Notes: generated by a model from the letters alone, not told the origin. A DNA stretch of 64,000 bases from Clostridium chromiireducens (GCF_002029255.1 NZ_MZGT01000025.1:1-64000); one strand, 5' to 3'; counted from the stretch's first letter, positions 37,480 to 48,851 are shown. Translations and numbers: made by a program.

Positions 37480-38250
37480 TTATTCAATCAATTCTAAAAC
37501 TGGTCTATACCCAACGGTTTCGTATTTTAAGTCCTTAATTGATTGGTTAGAGTATGTTATTGAATAGAATCCTCTTATTATGCAGAATTTTTCACGCCTT
37601 AAGCCTTCACTTTGAGTAAAGCTAGAAAAATTGTACCAATTCCACAACTTATTACTATCTCCATTTAATTTTTGTTTTTCATCTTGCTGCTTCGTACTAT
37701 TTGTCATATCACAATCCTTACATATCGGCAAACTATCAATTTTATCTGTATTTACAATATATTTATCCCATTCATTCGCTTTGTAATTTTTCTTTTCACT
37801 ATATCCGGTTAATAGCCTTAGAATATATTTTTTGCCTTCAATTATTACAACTTTACCAAAAATTAAATTTTGCTCATTTAATTCATTCCAGGACATGCCT
37901 TTTAATATATTCCGATCACATATTAAAAGTTTTTTATTATCGTCGTTCACTTCTACCCATGTTAACATATATTCTTCATTTTTATCAGTATCGTTTATTT
38001 TGATTTTTTGTCCTTTGTACTCAGGGATATCTTTAAATTCTATAAAATCTTTTGGCCTTTTCTGTTTCTCATTATCTAAATATAATGTCCCAAAGTTTCT
38101 AACTTTACCTGTTGTATATTCTATACTTTCTAAAAAACTTTGCTCTTTGTTTTTCTTTAACTTTTTACTTACAGCAATAACACTGCTTATTGCTGCCATA
38201 GTTCCAACAATAACTCCCGTACCAATTATAGTCTTTTTACCTTTATTCAT
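37480..38250 (-). CDS. Hypothetical membrane-anchored protein, 256 aa
   Basis: I do not recognise this protein. A single N-terminal hydrophobic helix (about 7-27) is bounded by basic residues on both sides (MNKGKK and SKKLKKNK), so its orientation is unclear. A soluble domain follows with a CKDCDMTNS pair of Cys at about 180, then WNWYNFSSFTQSEGLRREKF and a C-terminal SITYSNQ...VGYRPVLELI, a pattern seen in several surface or phage-associated families. It starts 63 bases after the sensorless chemoreceptor gene and is probably co-transcribed with it. A role as that receptor's sensory partner is speculation. Confidence 0.7.
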   Translation of the reverse strand: MNKGKKTIIGTGVIVGTMAAISSVIAVSKKLKKNKEQSFLESIEYTTGKVRNFGTLYLDNEKQKRPKDFIEFKDIPEYKGQKIKINDTDKNEEYMLTWVEVNDDNKKLLICDRNILKGMSWNELNEQNLIFGKVVIIEGKKYILRLLTGYSEKKNYKANEWDKYIVNTDKIDSLPICKDCDMTNSTKQQDEKQKLNGDSNKLWNWYNFSSFTQSEGLRREKFCIIRGFYSITYSNQSIKDLKYETVGYRPVLELIE

Positions 38251-38313
38251 AAATTTTTCCCCTTTTTAACCATAGATAATTTATATAGTATGCTTTAATT
38301 ATATCAATTTTCT

Positions 38314-39384
38314 TTAGATTTTATTCTTTATTGATTTTGTAGTTTGTAATAATTTTTTTGCAGTTTCTGATAAAGAGCTAAGTGATTGATTTTGTACTTC
38401 TGACATTTCTAATGCTGTAGCCTTTACTTTTTCATATCTTACACTTAGTTCCGATATAACATTTGCATGAGAATCAATTTCGCTTACTTCTGTAACTATT
38501 TGCTTAAATATATCTTCTGCAGTCTTTACCGTATTTATACTTTCCTCTATTAGTTGTCCACCTTCTCTTGCATTTTCAGTAGTCTTGTTTATAGCTTTTG
38601 TTATATCATTTATTATACCATCAACACTATTTACAGCTGTTTTAACATCATCTGCTAACTTCCTAATTTCAGATGCTACTACTGAAAAGCCTTTACCAGC
38701 TTCCCCTGCTCTCGCTGCTTCTATAGCTGCATTTAACGCTAATAAATTCGTTTGATTTGCAATATTTCCTATTAGATGAATTATATCAATTGCTTCTTTA
38801 GTTGAACTGTTTGCAACCTGTACTGATTTATCCAATAATCTGTTAGCATCATATATCTTTTTCATAGACTCATCCATATTCCCCATACTTTCAGAACCTA
38901 CACTTGTAAAATACATAGTCTTAGCTAGCGCTTCTCCAAGTTTAACAGTGTCATCGTTTTCAATTTCATCTAATTTAGTTGATTTGTGAATATCCTTCTT
39001 CATTTCATCTGATTTGTCAATCATTTTGTTAATTATATTATTTAAATTTTCCACAGTCTCCTCTTGAAATTTTGCTAATTGCAAGATTTCTTCTTTTTCT
39101 TTACTATTTACAACATTGTCCATATCTATAGCTAGTTCCTCTTGTGAGCTTTGAGATGATATGGTTGTTTCTATAGGCATTTCATTATATCCTAAATTAT
39201 TAGTTTTATCTTTTTCAGAATTACCTAATATAGCTAGATATACTGCTGCTATAATAACTGCTATCAATGCTGTTACTACAGCACTCATTATAGACAACTC
39301 TAAAATTATCGGCAATATGGTGCTAATCATTATTATTATTGCTATCACAATAATGTTTACAATTTTTTTTGTCATTTTCTTCAT
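38314..39384 (-). CDS. Methyl-accepting chemotaxis-type protein without sensor domain
   Basis: 356 residues: two adjacent N-terminal helices (about 8-28 and 32-52) with only a few residues between, so there is no extracellular ligand domain. A charged linker and a signalling domain follow, with the tip segment [19 protein letters not shown] and [18 protein letters not shown]. It has no clear HAMP domain. It could sense membrane state or a cytoplasmic/partner signal. Two starts three codons apart are possible, because GAGGGG lies very close to the first ATG. It is probably in one operon with the membrane-anchored unknown gene downstream. Confidence 0.88.
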   Translation of the reverse strand: MKKMTKKIVNIIVIAIIIMISTILPIILELSIMSAVVTALIAVIIAAVYLAILGNSEKDKTNNLGYNEMPIETTISSQSSQEELAIDMDNVVNSKEKEEILQLAKFQEETVENLNNIINKMIDKSDEMKKDIHKSTKLDEIENDDTVKLGEALAKTMYFTSVGSESMGNMDESMKKIYDANRLLDKSVQVANSSTKEAIDIIHLIGNIANQTNLLALNAAIEAARAGEAGKGFSVVASEIRKLADDVKTAVNSVDGIINDITKAINKTTENAREGGQLIEESINTVKTAEDIFKQIVTEVSEIDSHANVISELSVRYEKVKATALEMSEVQNQSLSSLSETAKKLLQTTKSIKNKI

Positions 39385-39784
39385 TCCCCTCTTGTTTTTT
39401 ACAATTATCTTGTTTCATTATACTAAGTAATTCTTTCCTCTATTTTTTATCAACTCTCCCCTTTTAATATTAAATATAGGATTATCTGACACTAGCAAAT
39501 TTTTATTAATATAAACCCACAAAATAATCATTTAAATAATAAATTTCACTTTACAATTTTTCAACTTTATTACTAAAATTTATCATTTTACCTAATTATA
39601 TCTTATTTTTGCAAGTGTTTAAATAGTAAATATAATATATTATACAAAAAAGGTATCTAAAATTTATAGATACCTTGCTTCGTTATTAGATGTGAATTAA
39701 AATTTATATATACATTAAATAAGAATATTTAAAAGGTCTATGAATTTATTGAAACTTTGCCTTTTAGAATCTAAAGTTTATTTA
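39385..39784. other. Intergenic region with the MATE terminator
   Basis: Apart from the hairpin at 39650-39676 and a weaker AAAAGG/CCTTTT pairing around 39733-39765, this 400-bp AT-rich stretch shows no gene or recognised site. It contains the promoter side of the sensorless chemoreceptor gene. Confidence 0.5.
39650..39676 (-). terminator. Strong terminator after the second MATE gene
   Basis: AAGGTATCTA / TAGATACCTT with a 7-nt loop, followed by T6 on the minus strand. Confidence 0.85.
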
Positions 39785-41137
39785 CTAATACGTAAGCCTG
39801 TGTCTTAGCCATTTAATACCGCTTAATCTTATAGAATACATTGATCCGCGGACAATCCAATCTATATACATAGCAATCCATATCCCCAAAACTCCGATTC
39901 TACATACAATTCCCAAAACATATCCAAATCCGATTCTAAACACCCACATGCCAACAAATGCTGTTACCATAGTGTATCTAGTATCACCAGCTCCTTTTAA
40001 TCCTGACGAAAGTACGAATGACACAGCCCATGCAACAAGCGCTATACTATTGCTCTTAAGTAATAATGCCGTGAGCCGTATTACTTCTGGATCGCTGGTA
40101 TAAAAACTTGCTACCCATTCTGATATTGGAACAAAAAGAAAACCTACAGAAACTAGGCAAATAGTTGCAAACTTAGTCAAATAAATCAAAGTACTTTTTG
40201 CACCTTCAATATCATTTCTTCCAACATATTGACCAACTAAAGTAGTTGCAGCCAAACAAAATGCATTCCCTGGTACATTAATTATTTGAGAAATAGACAT
40301 TCCTATTGCATTTGCTGCAATTGATGCTGTCCCCATTGTAACTATAAAGACTTGGACAATTAATTTACCAGTTTGAAAAATCACTTGTTCCATACCTGCT
40401 GGTATTCCAATATTAAAAATTTCCTTCTGTATCTTCATGTCAAACTTAAAAGGAAATAACCTCTTAATTTTTATATTTTTGCTTCCTCTAAATAAAACTA
40501 TCACAATAACTACAGTTCCAATAGTTCTAGCAATAGCTATGGCTATTGCAGCCCCCATTATTCCAAGAGAAGGTATATTGATAATATTAATCCCAAATAT
40601 TAAAATATATCCTAATATTATATTAATAACATTCATAAACATTGTAATACTCATTGGAGTTTTCGTATCTCCTGTCCCTCTGAGTATACCATTTGCAATT
40701 TGCTCAATAGCAATAAATGGATATGTTAATAAAGTGAATTCAATATATAATTTTGCATCTAATTTTACTAATTCTTCAGCGGAACCATAAAGAGAATTTA
40801 TTAATGGAATCCGTAAAATCCATAGAAGCAAAGTTATCAGTACAGATACGATAATCCCTGATATTATAGCTTGCTTCGCAGTTTCATTCGCTCTCTTAGT
40901 TTGACCTTGTCCAATTTGTTGCGCTACTACTACAGTCGCTCCAACCGATAAAGCTGCAAAAAAAGAAATAAACAACATATTTATTGAATCTACCATCCCT
41001 ATAGCAGATACAGCTTCCTCACTAATATGCCCTGCCATCATAGTATTACAAACACCTAGCAGCATAACAAAAGTCTGCTCTACCATTATTGGTATAGCTA
41101 ACTTTAATACATTCTTTCTTATTACCATTATTCCCAT
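39785..41137 (-). CDS. MATE family efflux transporter
   Basis: Twelve-helix multidrug and toxin extrusion protein, 450 residues. It opens with NVLKLAIPIMVEQTFVMLLG and has NGILRGTGDTKTPMS and LKGAGDTRYTMV at equivalent points of the two halves, as in the NorM/DinF-like clostridial group. It is only distantly similar to the MATE protein at 21780-23150, so this is not a recent duplication. AAAGGGATGA precedes the ATG. The substrate is unknown. Confidence 0.9.
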   Translation of the reverse strand: MGIMVIRKNVLKLAIPIMVEQTFVMLLGVCNTMMAGHISEEAVSAIGMVDSINMLFISFFAALSVGATVVVAQQIGQGQTKRANETAKQAIISGIIVSVLITLLLWILRIPLINSLYGSAEELVKLDAKLYIEFTLLTYPFIAIEQIANGILRGTGDTKTPMSITMFMNVINIILGYILIFGINIINIPSLGIMGAAIAIAIARTIGTVVIVIVLFRGSKNIKIKRLFPFKFDMKIQKEIFNIGIPAGMEQVIFQTGKLIVQVFIVTMGTASIAANAIGMSISQIINVPGNAFCLAATTLVGQYVGRNDIEGAKSTLIYLTKFATICLVSVGFLFVPISEWVASFYTSDPEVIRLTALLLKSNSIALVAWAVSFVLSSGLKGAGDTRYTMVTAFVGMWVFRIGFGYVLGIVCRIGVLGIWIAMYIDWIVRGSMYSIRLSGIKWLRHRLTY

Positions 41138-41506
41138 TCATCCCTTTCTACTACTTAGCTTACATAAGCATTAGTATCCAGTAGTCTCCTTTGTTCACGT
41201 TAACATCATTTCCATTAATTATTATATCATATAATTTGGAATATAGTGTGCATAAATACAGATTATTTTAAAATTCCGAATAATTTACTTTTTTATTAAG
41301 TATAAAAATTAATATTGAAGAAAGAATAAGGTTGTATTGCTTACCCCCCAGTAATTTCATTATTAAATATTAGGAGATTTTCATTTGTAAAATTCCAAAT
41401 ATGGATTGAATAACAAATAAAAATCTCCTGTACATTAGTGTTAATCTATTAAATTGTACTGAAAGCTTCCTATGAATATAACACTATTGTAATTATTTCA
41501 GCAATA
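41138..41506. other. Intergenic region with a long hairpin
   Basis: Arms at 41372-41388 and 41413-41429 (AGGAGATTTT... / ...AAAATCTCCT) pair over about 16 bases with one mismatch. It follows the propeller gene on the minus strand and is probably its terminator, though a T tract is missing. The remaining AT-rich sequence holds the MATE promoter side; nothing else was recognised. Confidence 0.5.
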
Positions 41507-42574
41507 CTATTTTATTGAGATTCTATTTTCTTGGAGCTCATTTTTTATCAATTTACCATTATCTTTTGAAAAAATACCTTTGGAGTATGACTGCAATAGT
41601 TCACCTTCGTATTTAATCGTTTTTTTGCTATAAAGCTCCAAAACGCTACTTGCAGTTTTATCATTTACATAGACTTTGCCAGAATAATCTATTATAATAT
41701 CGTCTCTATTCACTGGTTTTTGTAAGGTTAATGTGTTCCACTTTATTTTTTCATTATTTAAAGTAGTATAATATATCTTAGCAATTTTCCCATCAGATTC
41801 TTCACCAAAATATACATTATCATTAATATCACTTCCCAATATTCTGGTAACTTCAACATTAGGTATTTCTATATTATCAGGATTATTTAATATAGTTGCT
41901 CCATCTCCCATTTCCATTACTGCATTTGTACTTGTAGTCGGTACAACAATATTTCCAATCTGCTTATTTGATCTAACTTTTTCTAATTGATTCATTACAT
42001 TTGCATAGTAAAGATCACTTTTGCCGCTTATTTTCTTAACTTTTATATAAAGAGTATGGGTAGCCGTTGAAAACACAACATTATCAATTACTTCACTATT
42101 ATTTCTTATATCTATTTTTAATTCATTTAAATTGAAATCTGTAAGTTGCCTTGTCTCACCTTTTTTTGCATTGAATGATACTGGTTCAAAATATAAATCT
42201 CCATCCTTTTGGACCTTTTGAATAACAATTATGCTATTCTCATTTGTTAACCATTTATAGAATGCAACTTCCCCATTACTTTCACTTTCAAATTCTTTCT
42301 CACTATTATCATTACTATCCAATACCTTAAGTTTTTTATTCTCTAAGTAAGCAACAAATCTCCCATCAGATGACACTGAAATTTGTTCCACTCCATCTTT
42401 TAAGTGAATTTCATTTTGTTTCTTTTCTTTTGGAGCTTCTTTCTTCTCTTCAACTTTTTGAGCTTCTATCTTTACATCTGAAGCTAAGTATATATTCTCT
42501 ACGTACATAAAGATACTTTGTTGAATTAATATCGCCACAAATGTCCATATTAAAATCCTAATTAGGTTTTTCAT
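41507..42574 (-). CDS. Membrane-anchored beta-propeller-like protein
   Basis: 355 residues. One N-terminal membrane helix (about 5-27), a Lys/Glu-rich linker (about 37-55), then a repetitive beta domain with blade-like patterns (QISVSSDGRFVAYLENKKLKV, YKWLTNENSIIVIQKV, LGSDINDNVYFG) resembling WD40/TolB-type propellers. The exact repeat count is not certain. It lies 92 bases after the phosphodiester glycosidase gene in the same direction and both are membrane-anchored, so they probably act together at the cell surface. The function is unknown. Confidence 0.7.
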   Translation of the reverse strand: MKNLIRILIWTFVAILIQQSIFMYVENIYLASDVKIEAQKVEEKKEAPKEKKQNEIHLKDGVEQISVSSDGRFVAYLENKKLKVLDSNDNSEKEFESESNGEVAFYKWLTNENSIIVIQKVQKDGDLYFEPVSFNAKKGETRQLTDFNLNELKIDIRNNSEVIDNVVFSTATHTLYIKVKKISGKSDLYYANVMNQLEKVRSNKQIGNIVVPTTSTNAVMEMGDGATILNNPDNIEIPNVEVTRILGSDINDNVYFGEESDGKIAKIYYTTLNNEKIKWNTLTLQKPVNRDDIIIDYSGKVYVNDKTASSVLELYSKKTIKYEGELLQSYSKGIFSKDNGKLIKNELQENRISIK

Positions 42575-42666
42575 TGCTTTATCCTTTCCTTCAAAAATAT
42601 TCCTACCTAAGCCTTATCTTAATTTGATAGACAAAAATATCAATTACAAGCTTTAAGTATTTTCTT

Positions 42667-43707
42667 TTATTCAACGTAAAATGCTGTTGCAACTGATCTC
42701 TCTCCATCCCATGCATTAGGAGAATTTATTACTTCATCTTTATAATACATTGTTGATGAATATCCGCCATCAAGTGCCCCTGCATTGATTGCTCCTCTAT
42801 CTAACATTATTTGTTGTACATCATAAATGCTTGCACCAGGTGCTGTTATTTTTCTACCATCAATAACCAAAAAGATTACTGTTCCATCTTCTTTTTGACC
42901 AACGGCAGTTCTCGGATTTAGCCCATCAGACATTTTATCCTTTACTTGTGGCTTACCATTAATTATAATATTTGGACGTCTAAAGCACATTGCTTCTTTT
43001 ACATCTAGTTTCTGTAATTCTTCTAATGTATGGTCGCCAACAATCAATTGACCTCCTTTTGTAAAAGCAATTACATTTTCAACATTATCTTTCTTTACAT
43101 TAGTCTTTGGATATATAACTTTACCATCTGAAATTACAAATCCCCCTGGTTCTGCCCCTGTTCCTGCATAAAGAGTTCCGTCTGACGACTCATCTACAAA
43201 AGCTCCCCCATTAATAGCAGCAATTGCATTATGTTCCTCGGCCATTTCGCTCGTCTTTTGTCCTATTTTTCCTAGGTACTTTGTCATTGCAACTTTAACA
43301 CCAAGCGGGTTTTTTATTTCTAAAACATATCCATTATATCTATCTGTATGTATATCGTACCTAGTGATTTCATTTCCACTAGTGTACTTAACTCTTATTT
43401 TATTAAGATCTGTTTCGCTTTTTTCAGCAACATTCTCTGTTACCTCGTTAACAGTATTATTTACTCCTAGAATATTATTTATAGCATCTTGAGACAAAAA
43501 ATCAGTTACCAGGTATGAATGTCTTGTTCCAAGAACAGTTGATATAACCACTTTCCTTGTATTTTCATATGGCCCCCAAAGTAACATAAGAGGAGTTGTT
43601 ATTCCTAAAAATACAGCAATATATATTATTGCCATCAAAAATACTACTGGTCTAAATTTCTTTTCATTTAGTTTTTCTTCTTCTGGATGATTACTTTGCG
43701 TGCTCAT
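42667..43707 (-). CDS. Membrane-anchored NAGPA-domain (phosphodiester glycosidase family) protein
   Basis: 346 residues: a cytoplasmic N terminus, one membrane helix (about 22-46), a linker, and a C-terminal NAGPA/DUF2233 domain (about 150-346) with AAINGGAFVDESSDG, NPRTAVGQKEDGTVIFLVIDGR, and NAGALDGGYSSTMYY. This family cleaves phosphodiester-linked sugars, in bacteria probably in exopolysaccharide or wall polymers. It is followed by the propeller protein gene. The substrate is unknown. The ATG has TAGGAGGTAA upstream. Confidence 0.85.
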   Translation of the reverse strand: MSTQSNHPEEEKLNEKKFRPVVFLMAIIYIAVFLGITTPLMLLWGPYENTRKVVISTVLGTRHSYLVTDFLSQDAINNILGVNNTVNEVTENVAEKSETDLNKIRVKYTSGNEITRYDIHTDRYNGYVLEIKNPLGVKVAMTKYLGKIGQKTSEMAEEHNAIAAINGGAFVDESSDGTLYAGTGAEPGGFVISDGKVIYPKTNVKKDNVENVIAFTKGGQLIVGDHTLEELQKLDVKEAMCFRRPNIIINGKPQVKDKMSDGLNPRTAVGQKEDGTVIFLVIDGRKITAPGASIYDVQQIMLDRGAINAGALDGGYSSTMYYKDEVINSPNAWDGERSVATAFYVE

Positions 43708-43884
43708 CTATTACCTCCTAATTTTCTACCCATCTACCTTTTTGCAAATTATCAATACATATACAATACACTGATAAATATACTTTTACAATAAGTTTAT
43801 AACCTATTTGCTAAAATTATGTAAATAACTTATATTTTTTTAAATTTACGTCTTAAATCAAGTGAATTATAACTTAAAAAAATA

Positions 43885-43988
43885 GCTGTGGGTCTTTCTC
43901 AGAAATATTTTGTCCATTCTTTCACTATCCCAATAACAACTTGATTTAGTAAAAATAGTACAAAATAGACCTGCGAAATACCTACAGC
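43885..43988 (-). terminator. Large structured terminator after the activase gene
   Basis: On the minus strand GCTGTAGGT (43988-43980) pairs with ACCCACAGC (43893-43885), an inner ATTTTGT pairs with ACAAAAT, and the outer arm is followed by TATTTTTTT. The internal loops on the two sides are similar (ATTTCGCAGGTCT and ATTTCTGAGAAAGAC). At 104 nt this is larger than needed for a terminator. Confidence 0.65.
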
Positions 43989-44022
43989 AATATTATGCAG
44001 TATAAACTGAATCTTATTTATT

Positions 44023-47000
44023 TTATTCTAATGTTAGTCCTACTTCATTAGGTACTCCTTGTTCTTCTACCTTCTCTTGCTTTTTCATATATGTTTTAAC
44101 TTGATCTTCTAAATTTTTAAATGCTACTGATAACATCAGCTTAATTCTATTCAACTGATTTACATTTGAAGATCCTGGATCATAATCAATTGCTACAATA
44201 TTTGAGCTTGGATATCTTTCTTTTAAAGTCTTAATCATTCCTTTTCCAGTCACATGGTTTGGTAAACATGCGAATGGTTGAAGGCAAACAATATTGCTCG
44301 CTCCACTTTCTATTAATTCTATCATCTCAGCAGTTAAGAACCAGCCTTCTCCTGTCTGATTTCCCAAAGATAATATAGGAGATGCCATATCAGCTAATTC
44401 TTTTATATGCTTAGGTTTATAAAATCTGCTGCTCTTTTCTAAAGATTTTTTCATAGTATTTCTATAACTCTCCATATACATAATCGCTAAATTGCACAAA
44501 TGTTGTGTAATTTTACTTCCTGCAAGATATCTAGCTTTAAAATCAGCATCAAAAGTTGAATAGAAGAAGAAATCTAAAAGATCAGGTACAACAGCTTCCG
44601 CTCCTTCATTTTCTAATATTCCTACTATATCGTTATTTGCTGTAGGATGAAATTTAACTAATATCTCCCCAACAACTCCAACTCTAGGTTTATTAATATT
44701 TAGTAATGGCAACGTATCAAAATCCTTAATAATCTCTTTTATATTATTATTAAATTCTCTCTTGCTTCCATTGATTAAATTAACCTTTACCTTCTCATTC
44801 CATTTTGCATGGAGTTCATTTGCAGAACCTTTAACTTTTTCATATGGTCTAGTTCTATACAAAACCCTCATAAATAAGTCCCCATAAACAAGTGCCATTA
44901 TTGCTTTATTAAGAAGCTTCGTAGTAATTTTAAAACCTGGTTGTTGTTCAAGACCAACCGCATTTAAGGATATAATTGGAACCTGCTCAAATCCTGCATG
45001 TTTTAATGCCATCTTTAAAAAGCCAATATAGTTAGTCGCTCTACACCCACCCCCGGTTTGAGTAATAATAACTGAAGTATTATTCAAATCATATTTACCT
45101 GATTTTAACGCTTCAATCATTTGTCCTACTACTATTATCGAAGGGTAACAAGCATCATTGTTAACATATTTTAATCCCTCGTCAACCGCTTTCATATCCA
45201 TTGATGGCAGTACTTCGATATTATATCCTGCTGCTCTTACCGCGGTTTCGACTAGCTCAAAATGTATCGGTGACATTTGCGGAGCTAATATTGTATGTTT
45301 TTTTCTCATTTCTGGTGTAAATACTGGATTTTTATAAACTATTTTTTCTTCAACAGGTTTATAATTCTTTCTTTCTCTTTCATCCATAGCGGCTTTTAAT
45401 GATCTAATCCTTATTTTAGCCGCTCCTAAATTATTACCTTCATCTATTTTAAGAACAGTATATATCTTTCCTCTAGATGATATTATTTCTGAAACTTGAT
45501 CTGTAGTAACAGCATCTAATCCACAACCAAAAGAGTTTAGTTGAATAATATCTACACAAGGCTCCTCTGCGACAAATGCTGCTGCTCTATACAATCTTGA
45601 ATGATACATCCACTGATCAACAACTCTTAATTTATCCTTTAGCACACCTAAGTGTGATATACTATCTTCTGTTAATACTGCCATATCAAAGGAACTTATA
45701 ATATCAGGAATTCCATGATTTATTTCCGGATCTACATGATAAGGTCTTCCACATAGAACTATTCCCTTTTTATTATTATTTCTCAAATAGTCTATTACTT
45801 CTTCACCTTTTCTCTGTATGTCCCTCTTGTAAGTTTCTCTTTCCAAGCTTGCTGCTTTTATAGCAGCTTTTGCCTCCTGCAATGTAACATTAAACATCTT
45901 AAATTCGTCTACAATACGTTTAGAAAGTTCCTTATCGTTATCCAAAGATAAAAACGGTTCAATAAAATTAATATTATTTAATTTCAGCTCATCCATATTA
46001 TTTTTAATAGCCTCAGGATATGAAGTTACCATGGGACAATTGTAATTATTCTGAGCATCTTTAAATTCACTTTTTTCATATGATATGCATGGATAAAAAA
46101 TGGTTTTAATCCCTCTATTTATTAAATTCATTATATGCCCATGCGCAAGTTTAGCTGGATAACAAGCTGATTCAGATGGAATTGTCTCTATTCCAAGTTC
46201 ATATATTTTTTTACTTGAAGCAGCTGATAATTTTACACTAAAGCCTAAATTAGTTAGCAGTGTAAACCAAAATGGATAGTTTTCATACATATTTAGTACT
46301 CTTGGAATTCCAATTGCACCACGCTTTGCTTCTTCCTCTTTAAGAGGCTTATAATTAAAAGTTCTTTTATACTTATATTCATATAAATTTGGTAATTTAT
46401 TCTCCTTAGGCCTTTCTATTCCTAGACCTCTTTCACATCTATTCCCTGAAATATATTCTTCTTCCATAGAGAATTGATTTATAGTAAGCAGACAATTATT
46501 TCCGCATTTACCACATCTTCTAAATGAGGTTGTCATTTCGAATTCATCCACTCTATTTCTAGGTAATAAACTTGATTTTGTACCTTCAACATATCTTTCT
46601 TTTGCTATAAGCGCACATCCAAAAGCACCCATAAGACCTGCTATATCTGGTCTGACAGCTTCCCTGCCAGAGATAAGTTCAAAACTTCTAAGTACAGCTT
46701 CATTATAGAAAGTTCCACCTTGTACTATTACCTTTTCACCAATATCTTTTTCATCTCTTAATTTTATTACTTTAAATAAAGCATTTTTTATTACTGAATA
46801 CGAAAGTCCTGCTGAAATGTCCGAAACTTCAGCTCCCTCCTTCTGGGATTGCTTAACTCTTGAGTTCATAAACACTGTACATCTTGAACCAAGGTCAACT
46901 GGAGCTTTTGAAAATAAAGCTTCTTTTGCAAAATTCTCTACCTTCATATCTAAAGATTTAGCAAAACTTTCAATAAATGATCCGCACCCAGAAGAACATG

Positions 47001-48327
47001 CTTCATTTAAAAGAATGCTATCTATAGCTCCATTTTTGATTTTCAGACATTTCATATCTTGTCCACCAATATCTAAAATGAAATCAACTCCTGGCAGGAA
47101 ATAGTCCGATGCTTTGTAATGAGCAATCGTTTCTATTTCTCCTATGTCTATATGAAGAGCTGCTTTAATCAGAGCTTCTCCATAGCCAGTAACAGCCGAA
47201 TTCATAATCTCTACACTCTCAGGAATCTTTTTATATAAATCTTTTATAATTTCTACTACTTTCTTTAAAGGTTTTCCCTCATTACTTCCATAATAGGAGT
47301 ATAAAAGTTCTGAATTTTCACTTATAAGTGCAACTTTAGTTGTTGTCGAACCTGCATCTATGCCTAAAAATGCTCTTCCTTTGTATTCTTTGATATCTAA
47401 TCTTTTTACGACATTCTTATCGTGTCTATCTTTAAATTTTATATAATCCTCTTCATTCTTAAATAATGGTTCTAGTCTTGGCTCTGTATCATCTTTTATA
47501 CTTGATATATCTGAAATCTTCTCAACAATCTTTCTTAGAGATGTTATTTTTTCCTTTTCTGACAATAATGCAGCGCCCATGGCAACAAAAAGTTGAGAAT
47601 TTTCAGGAGCAATAATTTGTCCATCTTTTAAATTTAATGTTTCAATAAACCTCTGTCTAAGCTCCGATAAGAAGAATAATGGTCCCCCAAGAAACGCTAC
47701 ATTACCTCTAATAGGCTTACCACACGCAAGTCCCCCAATTGTTTGATTTACTACCGCTTGAAAAATAGACGCAGCAATATCGCTCTTCTTGGCTCCTTCA
47801 TTAATTAATGGTTGTACATCCGTTTTAGCAAAAACACCACATCTTGATGCTATTGGATACAATACTTTATATTCCTTAGCATACTCGTTTAATCCCATTG
47901 CATCTGTATTTAATAGTATTGACATTTGATCTATGAAAGCTCCAGTTCCTCCTGCGCAGCTTCCATTCATTCTTTGCTCTATTCCACCTTTAAAGTATGT
48001 AATTTTAGCATCTTCACCACCAAGTTCAATCACAACATCAGTCTGAGGAATTATCGTTTCAACTGTTTTTGAACATGCAATTACTTCTTGCACAAATCCA
48101 AGATTCAACCATTTGGATACTGATAATCCCCCTGAGCCTGTAATGTTAATTTTACAATTAATGTCCCCTAATTCCTTATAACATTCATTTATTAAATCAA
48201 TTATTGTACTTCTTATATCCGAAAAATGTCTCTTATATTCATTATATATTAAAATATTATCACTATTAAGAACTGCTAACTTTACAGTTGTTGATCCAAT
48301 ATCTAAACCAATTCTATAATTTATCAT
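44023..48327 (-). CDS. Fused 2-hydroxyacyl-CoA dehydratase activase-like protein (BadF/DUF2229/HgdB-type)
   Basis: 1434 residues. Two ASKHA ATPase domains are in tandem ([14 protein letters not shown] at 6 and [16 protein letters not shown] near 319). Each has the cysteine pair that in dimeric activators such as HgdC holds one [4Fe-4S] cluster: NGSCAGGTG with ASRCGVFAK, and NEACSSGCG with [18 protein letters not shown] cluster follows near 610, then a DUF2229 region (about 670-890) and a C-terminal dehydratase-like half with further Cys. Relatives include the double-cubane cluster reductases. It probably performs ATP-driven low-potential electron transfer; the substrate is unknown. It is monocistronic. 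Confidence 0.88.
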   Translation of the reverse strand: MINYRIGLDIGSTTVKLAVLNSDNILIYNEYKRHFSDIRSTIIDLINECYKELGDINCKINITGSGGLSVSKWLNLGFVQEVIACSKTVETIIPQTDVVIELGGEDAKITYFKGGIEQRMNGSCAGGTGAFIDQMSILLNTDAMGLNEYAKEYKVLYPIASRCGVFAKTDVQPLINEGAKKSDIAASIFQAVVNQTIGGLACGKPIRGNVAFLGGPLFFLSELRQRFIETLNLKDGQIIAPENSQLFVAMGAALLSEKEKITSLRKIVEKISDISSIKDDTEPRLEPLFKNEEDYIKFKDRHDKNVVKRLDIKEYKGRAFLGIDAGSTTTKVALISENSELLYSYYGSNEGKPLKKVVEIIKDLYKKIPESVEIMNSAVTGYGEALIKAALHIDIGEIETIAHYKASDYFLPGVDFILDIGGQDMKCLKIKNGAIDSILLNEACSSGCGSFIESFAKSLDMKVENFAKEALFSKAPVDLGSRCTVFMNSRVKQSQKEGAEVSDISAGLSYSVIKNALFKVIKLRDEKDIGEKVIVQGGTFYNEAVLRSFELISGREAVRPDIAGLMGAFGCALIAKERYVEGTKSSLLPRNRVDEFEMTTSFRRCGKCGNNCLLTINQFSMEEEYISGNRCERGLGIERPKENKLPNLYEYKYKRTFNYKPLKEEEAKRGAIGIPRVLNMYENYPFWFTLLTNLGFSVKLSAASSKKIYELGIETIPSESACYPAKLAHGHIMNLINRGIKTIFYPCISYEKSEFKDAQNNYNCPMVTSYPEAIKNNMDELKLNNINFIEPFLSLDNDKELSKRIVDEFKMFNVTLQEAKAAIKAASLERETYKRDIQRKGEEVIDYLRNNNKKGIVLCGRPYHVDPEINHGIPDIISSFDMAVLTEDSISHLGVLKDKLRVVDQWMYHSRLYRAAAFVAEEPCVDIIQLNSFGCGLDAVTTDQVSEIISSRGKIYTVLKIDEGNNLGAAKIRIRSLKAAMDERERKNYKPVEEKIVYKNPVFTPEMRKKHTILAPQMSPIHFELVETAVRAAGYNIEVLPSMDMKAVDEGLKYVNNDACYPSIIVVGQMIEALKSGKYDLNNTSVIITQTGGGCRATNYIGFLKMALKHAGFEQVPIISLNAVGLEQQPGFKITTKLLNKAIMALVYGDLFMRVLYRTRPYEKVKGSANELHAKWNEKVKVNLINGSKREFNNNIKEIIKDFDTLPLLNINKPRVGVVGEILVKFHPTANNDIVGILENEGAEAVVPDLLDFFFYSTFDADFKARYLAGSKITQHLCNLAIMYMESYRNTMKKSLEKSSRFYKPKHIKELADMASPILSLGNQTGEGWFLTAEMIELIESGASNIVCLQPFACLPNHVTGKGMIKTLKERYPSSNIVAIDYDPGSSNVNQLNRIKLMLSVAFKNLEDQVKTYMKKQEKVEEQGVPNEVGLTLE

Positions 48328-48486
48328 GTTTTATTATTCACCTACTCTGTTTTTTGCAATGTATAATACAATGCTATAAATTTAAAATATTTATAAATTA
48401 TTCCATATGTATACTAATTTAAAGTTTTGTCAATAATTATAAAATGTTTAAGGTAATATTTACATTTTTATTTTTGGAGGTCACAA

Positions 48487-48846
48487 ATGAATTATTTCAA
48501 TGAAGGCAACAAATATTATAATTCTAAAGATTATGAAAGAGCTATAGATTGTTATAAAAAATCTGCATCTCAAAATCTAAATTCGGCTTGTTCATTTTAT
48601 AATTGCGGCGTTTGTTTTATTAAATTAAAAAATTTTGACGATGCAATATTAATGTTAAATAAAGCAATTTCTATCAAACGTGAAAGTAAATATTTCTTTA
48701 ATCTTGGGTACTGCTATGTTATGAAGGAATGCCTTGACACAGCCTTGAGGCACTTTAATTTAGCTTGGTCAATAGACCCCAATGATAAAGACTGTGAGAA
48801 AGCAATTAATCTTATAATTTCAAAATTATATAAGACAGCAACGTAA
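48487..48846 (+). CDS. TPR repeat protein
   Basis: 119 residues composed of three tetratricopeptide repeats (about 1-34, 36-68, 70-103): YYNSKDYERAIDCYKKSA, CGVCFIKLKNFDDAILML, LGYCYVMKECLDTALRHF. Such small TPR proteins are adaptors for protein binding. It has no signal peptide. TTGGAGGTCACA precedes the ATG. It reads toward the transglutaminase-like gene and ends only 5 bases from its stop. The partner is unknown. Confidence 0.85.
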   Translation: MNYFNEGNKYYNSKDYERAIDCYKKSASQNLNSACSFYNCGVCFIKLKNFDDAILMLNKAISIKRESKYFFNLGYCYVMKECLDTALRHFNLAWSIDPNDKDCEKAINLIISKLYKTAT

Positions 48847-48851
48847 GTTTT

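Noticed and set aside
21780-41137. The two MATE genes as a recent duplication
   Set aside because: The proteins share only family patterns and differ throughout, so they are old paralogues.
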